DNA of 22,118 bases, taken from Phoronis australis. Its lineage: Eukaryota; Phoronida; Phoronidae. Made by a program: the position numbers and the translations under genes. The DNA lies in assembly GCA_002633005.1 (NCBI GenBank), contig NMRA01000718.1, positions 1-22,118 on the forward strand. Direction: 5' to 3'. A model generated the notes under the pieces. The model was not told where the DNA came from. It ran no database searches and saw nothing but the letters and a program-made list of their open reading frames with translations. Positions within the stretch are counted from its first letter, which is position 1; each line of letters begins with the position of its first letter. Positions 17,831 to 22,118 of the stretch are shown one piece after another.

Positions 17831-18223
17831 GTCGAGTAAATACGGAAGTCGTCGTAGCAACTTTGTTGTGGCTGACTTGGACATAATTGACTTATGAGCA
17901 AGAGTATCACTGGCTTTCGTCCGTGGCAAGTTGCATGAAATAGTGCAATAATATTAGTCTTTTTCATTCTGCATAATGCACAGTAATCAAAGGTTCGTGC
18001 ATATTGAACATTAGGCCTGTAGGAAATAGCAGGCTGAGAGCATAACGGTAGTAAAGTTTTCATAAAAAATTGGATATGATATTCTTCTCGTGCATTAAGC
18101 TCAAGGACGTCATATTAATAAAATGTGAACAATTAAGTAAGTGAACCGTTAGCTCGTGTCGCCAAGAACATCACAGCACCTTAAAGAGGCATGGAACGCG
18201 AAAGCTAGTCAAAAATATCTTTT
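17831..18223. other. Gene-free stretch
   Basis: I see no exon, repeat or RNA gene in this stretch. The minus-strand frame covering 17782-18063 has no recognisable features. Confidence 0.5.
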
Positions 18224-19319
18224 AAACAGTTCATGACAAAAGTACCATCTCGCAACGTCTAGTACAGAGTAATTCACTTTTCTCTGTGAGGAAATTTCCC
18301 AAAAAAACTCTAAATTTACGATTTATGAAAAACGACTGAATGAAAAACTCTGTGTTTACCACATAGTTTCTTATCTCCCTCTCACTTATAATAAATGCGC
18401 ATGCGCTCACAGTCAGTTGCTTGAGGTCAAAGGTCACATTTTCCATATAAGGGAAACATGCTACGTCTGTATATTGCCATACCAAATAACGAGACGTGCT
18501 TTGCCTTGTGGGAGAAAAATCGACGAAGTGACGAGCAGTTGTCAGATCGTATTTTTGAAATTTTAAATTATAAAACAAAATGCTTTGATATCAACAGAAA
18601 TTAAACTCTTAACGAACTTGGCCTAAAAATACCTGGTGAGCAGGCTGAATTCAGTTTCAGTGGCAGAGAACCACTTTCAATATTAATCTGTTTATCGCGT
18701 TCCAGACCTCTTTAATACGTAATTTCTTGAACTTCCGTGAAAGTTCACCTCGGGAATTTCAAACTAATAAGTCTGGAGCTTTGTCGATCAGACTGTACAA
18801 GAGTGTAATGGTTCCACACTTTGATTACTGTGATGTTGTGTGGGGTAAGTGTGCACCATACCTTCAGGACAGACTTCAAAAATTACAAAACAAGGCTGGA
18901 GGCTGATAGTCAACTATAGTGTCCTTTATAATGACTTTTCTATTTCTGACCTCCAAATTGTTGGTGCAACCTGGTTAGCAGGCCTGCGTTTCATTTTAAC
19001 ATTGTGGGGTACAAAGCCACACATGGCCTCACACCTAATCACCTCACTACTAACTTCAAAGCAGTCAGAGATTATCACAATTACAACACTAGAGTGAGTG
19101 TTTGTGGCTGCCTGATACCAAATAAACCTAAAAACAACGGCGGCAAAAGAACTTTTGTCTACAGAGGTGCTGTCGCTCCGGGCTGGGGACTGCCCTCGCG
19201 AATTCGCCCAGTGTCCACGTCTCTTTAAACAAAAATACTAGGACTTTGTGCGTGGTTCGGCACTGCAGGCCTCAGGTCGTCATTATTTTACTTTATTTTA
19301 TCTTATTTATTCATATAAT
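18224..19319. repeat. Allelic duplication, copy 1
   Basis: Matches 20763-21857 at offset 2539, changing to 2538 after a one-base indel (TACAAAGCC against TACAAGCC near 19011). There are about twenty scattered differences (roughly 2 %). The counterpart begins directly after the N at 20762. Confidence 0.93.
18396..18452. promoter_or_regulatory. Motif cluster: NRF1-, DR1- and CArG-type sites
   Basis: TGCGCATGCGC (18396-18406, NRF1-like), AGGTCAAAGGTCA (18424-18436, a perfect DR1 nuclear-receptor repeat) and CCATATAAGG (18443-18452, a perfect CArG box) lie within 57 bases. The same cluster occurs in the allelic copy at 20935-20991. Its role is unknown. It lies 5' of a retrotransposon fragment. 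Confidence 0.4.
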
Positions 19320-19497
19320 TGTACATATCAACTAATTTTATTCTAATTTATTAATCCTTTCAATCTAATTGTACATAGCTGTCTGTATTTTACTTCATGT
19401 AATTATTTCCGACTGCGTCCACTTGAAAATCAGTGTATTCACTGAAGTGGTCACCCAGTCCTTTAAAGAAGTTTAAATAAATAAACAAAAAGATGAT
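18727..19497 (+). pseudogene. Non-LTR retrotransposon 3' fragment (RT end plus 3' UTR)
   Basis: The frame from 18727 to the TGA at 18904 encodes SIRLYKSVMVPHFDYCDVVW and DRLQKLQNKAGG. This is the typical end of a CR1/L2/jockey-type reverse transcriptase (FDYC..VWG, LQKLQN). After frameshifts the remains of the C-terminal segment follow: NYNTR, PNKPKNNGGKRTF, YRGAV and LPSRIRP (about 19084-19210). An AT-rich 3' tail then ends GTTTAAATAAATAAACAAAA near 19480. There are no endonuclease or catalytic RT motifs, so this is a 5'-truncated dead copy. The exact clade cannot be set from this piece. Confidence 0.8.
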
Positions 19498-19499
19498 AA

Positions 19500-19771
19500 A
19501 GCAGATGACGACACCGAAATGGCTTTGCTCTCTTTGCACTGTCAGTGTCACCGCTGTCGTGTATTTACATGTATAGCACTCACTCGCCGCCCACTTCTTG
19601 TCCTAATTGACCAAGCGCAAGCTCCGCCCCCTTGTGAAAAGTCACCGAAAACATGTTGTTTGTCGGGTAGACTGGCGGCTTGGAAACGCAGACAAATGTG
19701 TCAAGAATGTTGCGTTCTGATTGGTCAGTTAAGCCGTCAGTCAAAATCCTGGCGATAGGTCAGATGCGCCC
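19500..19771. promoter_or_regulatory. Promoter-like GC/CCAAT segment
   Basis: A more GC-rich stretch follows the retrotransposon tail. It holds a GC-box-like CTCCGCCCCC near 19622 and an inverted CCAAT core (CTGATTGGTCAG) near 19718. No adjoining exon can be assigned. The plus-strand frame at 19519-19758 is not recognisable. Confidence 0.25.
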
Positions 19772-20102
19772 TGCTTACCGGGATTCTCCGTAGATAAGCT
19801 CATGGGCGTGTATTTGGAAAATGAAAAATTTCAGGTGTTATAGTAGCAGCAAATAAACGGGCGTGTAAACGGAAAGTCATAGCAATTTACTGACTTTGAC
19901 ATTTTTATTTAAAACTGTGTTTTTAAATTTTTTGTTAATAAAAAAACTGAATTTGTGACAAAAAGTTGACGCTGTGAGGGCTTTTAAAAGGAAATTTCCG
20001 AATAAACTTCCATCTGGACGCTTGACACAAGAACTTTTAACACCAAATAAACGCCCATGGGAGTTTCATCGAGTGGGCTTATCTACGAAAAATCCTGCTA
20101 CC
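19772..20102. mobile_element. MITE, copy 2 with clear terminal inverted repeats
   Basis: The left end (GGATTCTCCGTAGATAAGC, then CATGGGCGTGTATTT, 19781-19815) is inverted at the right end (AAATAAACGCCCATG, then GCTTATCTACGAAAAATCC, 20045-20095). A 14-base insert separates the two blocks on the right. The element is about 330 bp, AT-rich and non-coding. It is homologous in direct orientation to 17499-17830. Target-site duplication is unclear. Confidence 0.75.
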
Positions 20103-20761
20103 AAGGGGAACTTTTCTGCGCAGTCACCAAATGGAGGCTGGCTCGACCTCACGAACAGACGTTAGTTTCGTCTTACGAAGTAAAGTACAAAAGTTTTACC
20201 TGCACTCCTATTAGTCGTAGGCTCTACGACTTTTCACCTACGCTGTAAGCCAAATGTCTTGACATGGTACGTAAATATTGGAAAGGACGAGAAGCGCAAT
20301 TAAAATGCAATCTCGATCGCGTGGTTCCGCCTACAAAAGAAACAGTTTTCTTGCTCTGACACAAATAACACCAGTCATCACATTACTGGCGTTATCAGAT
20401 AAACGAGTTTCCTAGAGGATCAAAATCCACTCTCAATATTTAAAAACAATTAACTGGTTGCAATTTATTTTCTCTTAATCATCAACTCGAGAACTCTACA
20501 TGTACCTATACTCTTATCTTGTGATACTTAAAGGCGAAGGCAACATGTTTTCATGTCATTTTGAGCTAAAATAAGGTTGGTTGGTTATCCTAGACATATT
20601 TTCCACTTAATTACAGCTTTTCGTAATTTTGTTAATTACTCGTCCGCTACTCCGGAAGTGACGTTTTAGGAGGCAAGCATTTCCCGCCAATTTCTTTTCA
20701 TATAGTCTGACTGTGATAGCTGCCGACTCAGTCATTGTTCTACCTCGGTTGTGTTAAGTTC
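20103..20761. other. Gene-free stretch before the join
   Basis: Contains a perfect small hairpin GTCGTAG-GCT-CTACGAC at 20214-20230 and the promoter-like cluster at 20652-20688. No coding region is recognised. Confidence 0.5.
20652..20688. promoter_or_regulatory. ETS, CRE-like and E2F-like site cluster
   Basis: CCGGAAGT (20652-20659) runs directly into TGACGT (20659-20664). TTTCCCGCC (20680-20688) follows 15 bases later. This set is common in core promoters of constitutively expressed genes. The contig breaks 73 bases downstream, so any first exon would be cut off. Confidence 0.35.
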
Positions 20762-20762
20762 N
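20762..20762. other. Contig join (single N)
   Basis: The right side restarts a segment already present from 18224, so the two flanking contigs overlap. Confidence 0.85.
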
Positions 20763-21857
20763 AAACAGTTCATGACAAAAGTACCATCTCGCAACGTCTA
20801 GTACAGAGTAATTCACTTTTCTCTGTGAGGAAATTTCCAAAAAAAACTCTAAATTTACGATTTATGAAAAACGACTGAACGAAAAACTCTGTGTTTACCA
20901 CATAGTTTCTTATCTCCCTCTCACTTATAATAAATGCGCATGCGCTCACAGTCAGTAGCTTGAGGTCAAAGGTCACATTTTCCATATAAGGGAAACATGC
21001 TACGTCTATATATTGCCATACCAAATAACGAGACGTGCTTTGCTTTGTGGGAGAAAAATCGACGAAGTGACGAGCAGTTGTCAGATCGTATTTTTGAAAT
21101 TTTAAACTATAAAACAAAATGCTTTGATATCAACAGAAATTAAACTCTTAACGAACTTGGCCTAAAAATACTTGGTGAGCAGGCTGAATTCAGTTTCAGT
21201 GGCAGAGAACCACTTTCAATATTAATCTGTTTTTCGCGTTCCAGACCTCTTTAATACGTAATTTCTTGAACTTCCGTGAAAGTTCACCTCGGGAATTTCA
21301 AACTCATAAGTCTGGAGCTTTGTCGATCAGACTGTACAAGAGTGTAATGGTTCCACACTTTGATTACTGTGATGTTGTGTGGGGTAACTGTGCATCATAC
21401 CTTCAGGACAGACTTCAAAAATTACAAAACAAGGCTGGAGGCTGGTAGTCAACTATAGTGTCCTTTATAATGACTTTTCTATTTCTGACCTCCAAATTGT
21501 TGGTGCAGCCTGGTTAGCAGGCCTGCGTTACATTTTAACATTGTGGGGTACAAGCCACACATGGCCTCACACCTAATTACCTCACTACTAAGTTCAAAGC
21601 AGTCAGAGATTATCACAATTACAACACCAGAGTGAGTGTTTGTGGCTGCCTGATACCAAATAAACCTAAAAACAACGGCGGCAAAAGAACTTTTGTCTAC
21701 AGAGGTGCTGTCGCTCCGGGCTGGGGACTGCCGTCGCGAATTCGCCCAGTGTCCACGTCTCTTTCAACAAAAATACTAGGACTTTGTGCGTGGTTCGGCA
21801 CTGCAGGCCTCAGGTCGTCATTATTTTACTTTATTTTATCTTATTTATTCATATAAT
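20763..21857. repeat. Allelic duplication, copy 2
   Basis: Counterpart of 18224-19319. It ends at 21857, where this allele turns to GGGGCTATTCGG while the other continues into the retrotransposon 3' tail (GTACATATCAAC). The alleles thus differ structurally beyond this point. Confidence 0.93.
21266..21857 (+). pseudogene. Second allele of the retrotransposon 3' fragment
   Basis: Same RT remnant as at 18727, with the frame open to 21448 (LQNKAGGW, then stop). The later segment 21632-21856 reads through NKPKNNGGKRTF and LPSRIRPVSTSL without the early stop of the other allele (TTTCAAC against TTTAAAC). It lacks the distal 3' UTR. It is non-functional. Confidence 0.8.
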
Positions 21858-21914
21858 GGGGCTATTCGGAGAATTCTCCTCGCGGTGTTGCTGCTGTACT
21901 AATGGTGATTGAAT

Positions 21915-21924
21915 TGCGCATGCG
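21915..21924. promoter_or_regulatory. NRF1-like site
   Basis: TGCGCATGCG lies 32 bases before a start codon in strong context. NRF1-type palindromes often sit close to transcription starts, so this may be a core promoter of the next gene. Confidence 0.3.
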
Positions 21925-21955
21925 TGGCTGTCTGCATGTAAACAACTGGTAAAAG

Positions 21956-22057
21956 ATGGAATTTTTATCAAAATACGTCGTCGCGCTAAGCCTTATTACT
22001 GCTAATTTCCCTGGTGCAAGTCTTCGACAGGTGGCCACAAATTCCCAAAAGACCTAA
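21956..22057 (+). CDS. Possible first exon encoding a signal peptide
   Basis: An ATG in strong Kozak context (AAG-ATG-G) opens MEFLSKYVVALSLITANFPG, followed by ASLRQ. It has a short polar start with one Lys, then a hydrophobic run VVALSLITA, as in a cleavable signal peptide or signal anchor. The frame stops at 22055-22057 after 33 codons. A splice at CAG|GTGGCC (22031) would leave in phase 0 and give a normal signal-peptide first exon. That donor lacks the usual purine pattern, so it is only a candidate. The NRF1-like site just upstream fits a promoter. The downstream exons would be outside the window. It could be chance; I do not recognise the protein. Confidence 0.25.
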   Translation: MEFLSKYVVALSLITANFPGASLRQVATNSQKT

Positions 22058-22118
22058 GGTTACTATATTCGTGGACAATTGCGGTCAACAGGGTCAACTA
22101 ACTGACAAAAAGTGTGTG
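22058..22118. other. Window end, no feature
   Basis: Sixty-one bases with no recognisable signal except another donor-like AAG|GTTACT near 22059. Confidence 0.4.

Noticed and set aside
18231-18578. 115-codon minus-strand frame, present again at 20770-21117
   Set aside because: Apparent conservation is only allelic duplication, and no domain or coding bias is visible.

Overview
This is a gene-poor, AT-leaning eukaryotic window with long GT-AG introns. It carries decayed non-LTR retrotransposon fragments, MITE-like inverted repeats, minisatellites and a (GTCC)n-bearing mobile element of the kind common in marine invertebrates. The likely source is a highly heterozygous invertebrate metazoan, possibly a mollusc or another marine lineage. 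I cannot name the species. Three single N bases (915, 10560, 20762) mark contig joins. Each has a near-identical duplication beside it (0.3 to 2 % different), which looks like two alleles placed in series rather than true duplication.

The plus strand from 989 to about 16650 holds the 3' part of one gene, an FRMD4A/FRMD4B-like scaffold (FERM plus cytohesin-binding coiled-coil family). The FERM domain would lie upstream, outside the window. The frame-consistent exon chain is 989-1132, 2009-2081, 5381-5472, 6643-6779, 7553-8983 and 14124-14259. The first two exons encode the basic coiled coil, the next two a Ser/Arg/Pro-rich linker, and the fifth a long disordered Tyr/Ser/Pro-rich tail. The sixth is a short, easily missed last exon ending in the class I PDZ ligand -ATLV. 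The large exon can also be read straight through its donor to a stop at 9081-9083, giving a second C-terminus. A polyadenylation signal at 16625 would close the transcript.

Layout: 1-914 allelic copy; 916-5380 two exons and a long intron with a second copy of 1-914 and a MITE; 5381-9083 the remaining main exons; 8984-14123 a 5.1 kb intron with a join, the (GTCC)n element and a 33-bp minisatellite; 14124-16650 last exon and 3' UTR; 16650-18223 and 19500-20761 gene-free DNA with two diverged copies of a 0.33 kb MITE; 18224-19319 and 20763-21857 an allelic pair containing a retrotransposon 3' fragment; 21858-22118 a possible promoter and first exon of a secreted or membrane protein.

The most interesting signals are the hidden PDZ-ligand exon with phase-matched alternative donors, full CTCF-like consensus motifs spaced at exactly the 145-bp period of a mobile element (with near-matches in the unrelated MITE), and the assembly structure, which predicts duplicated exons just upstream of the window.
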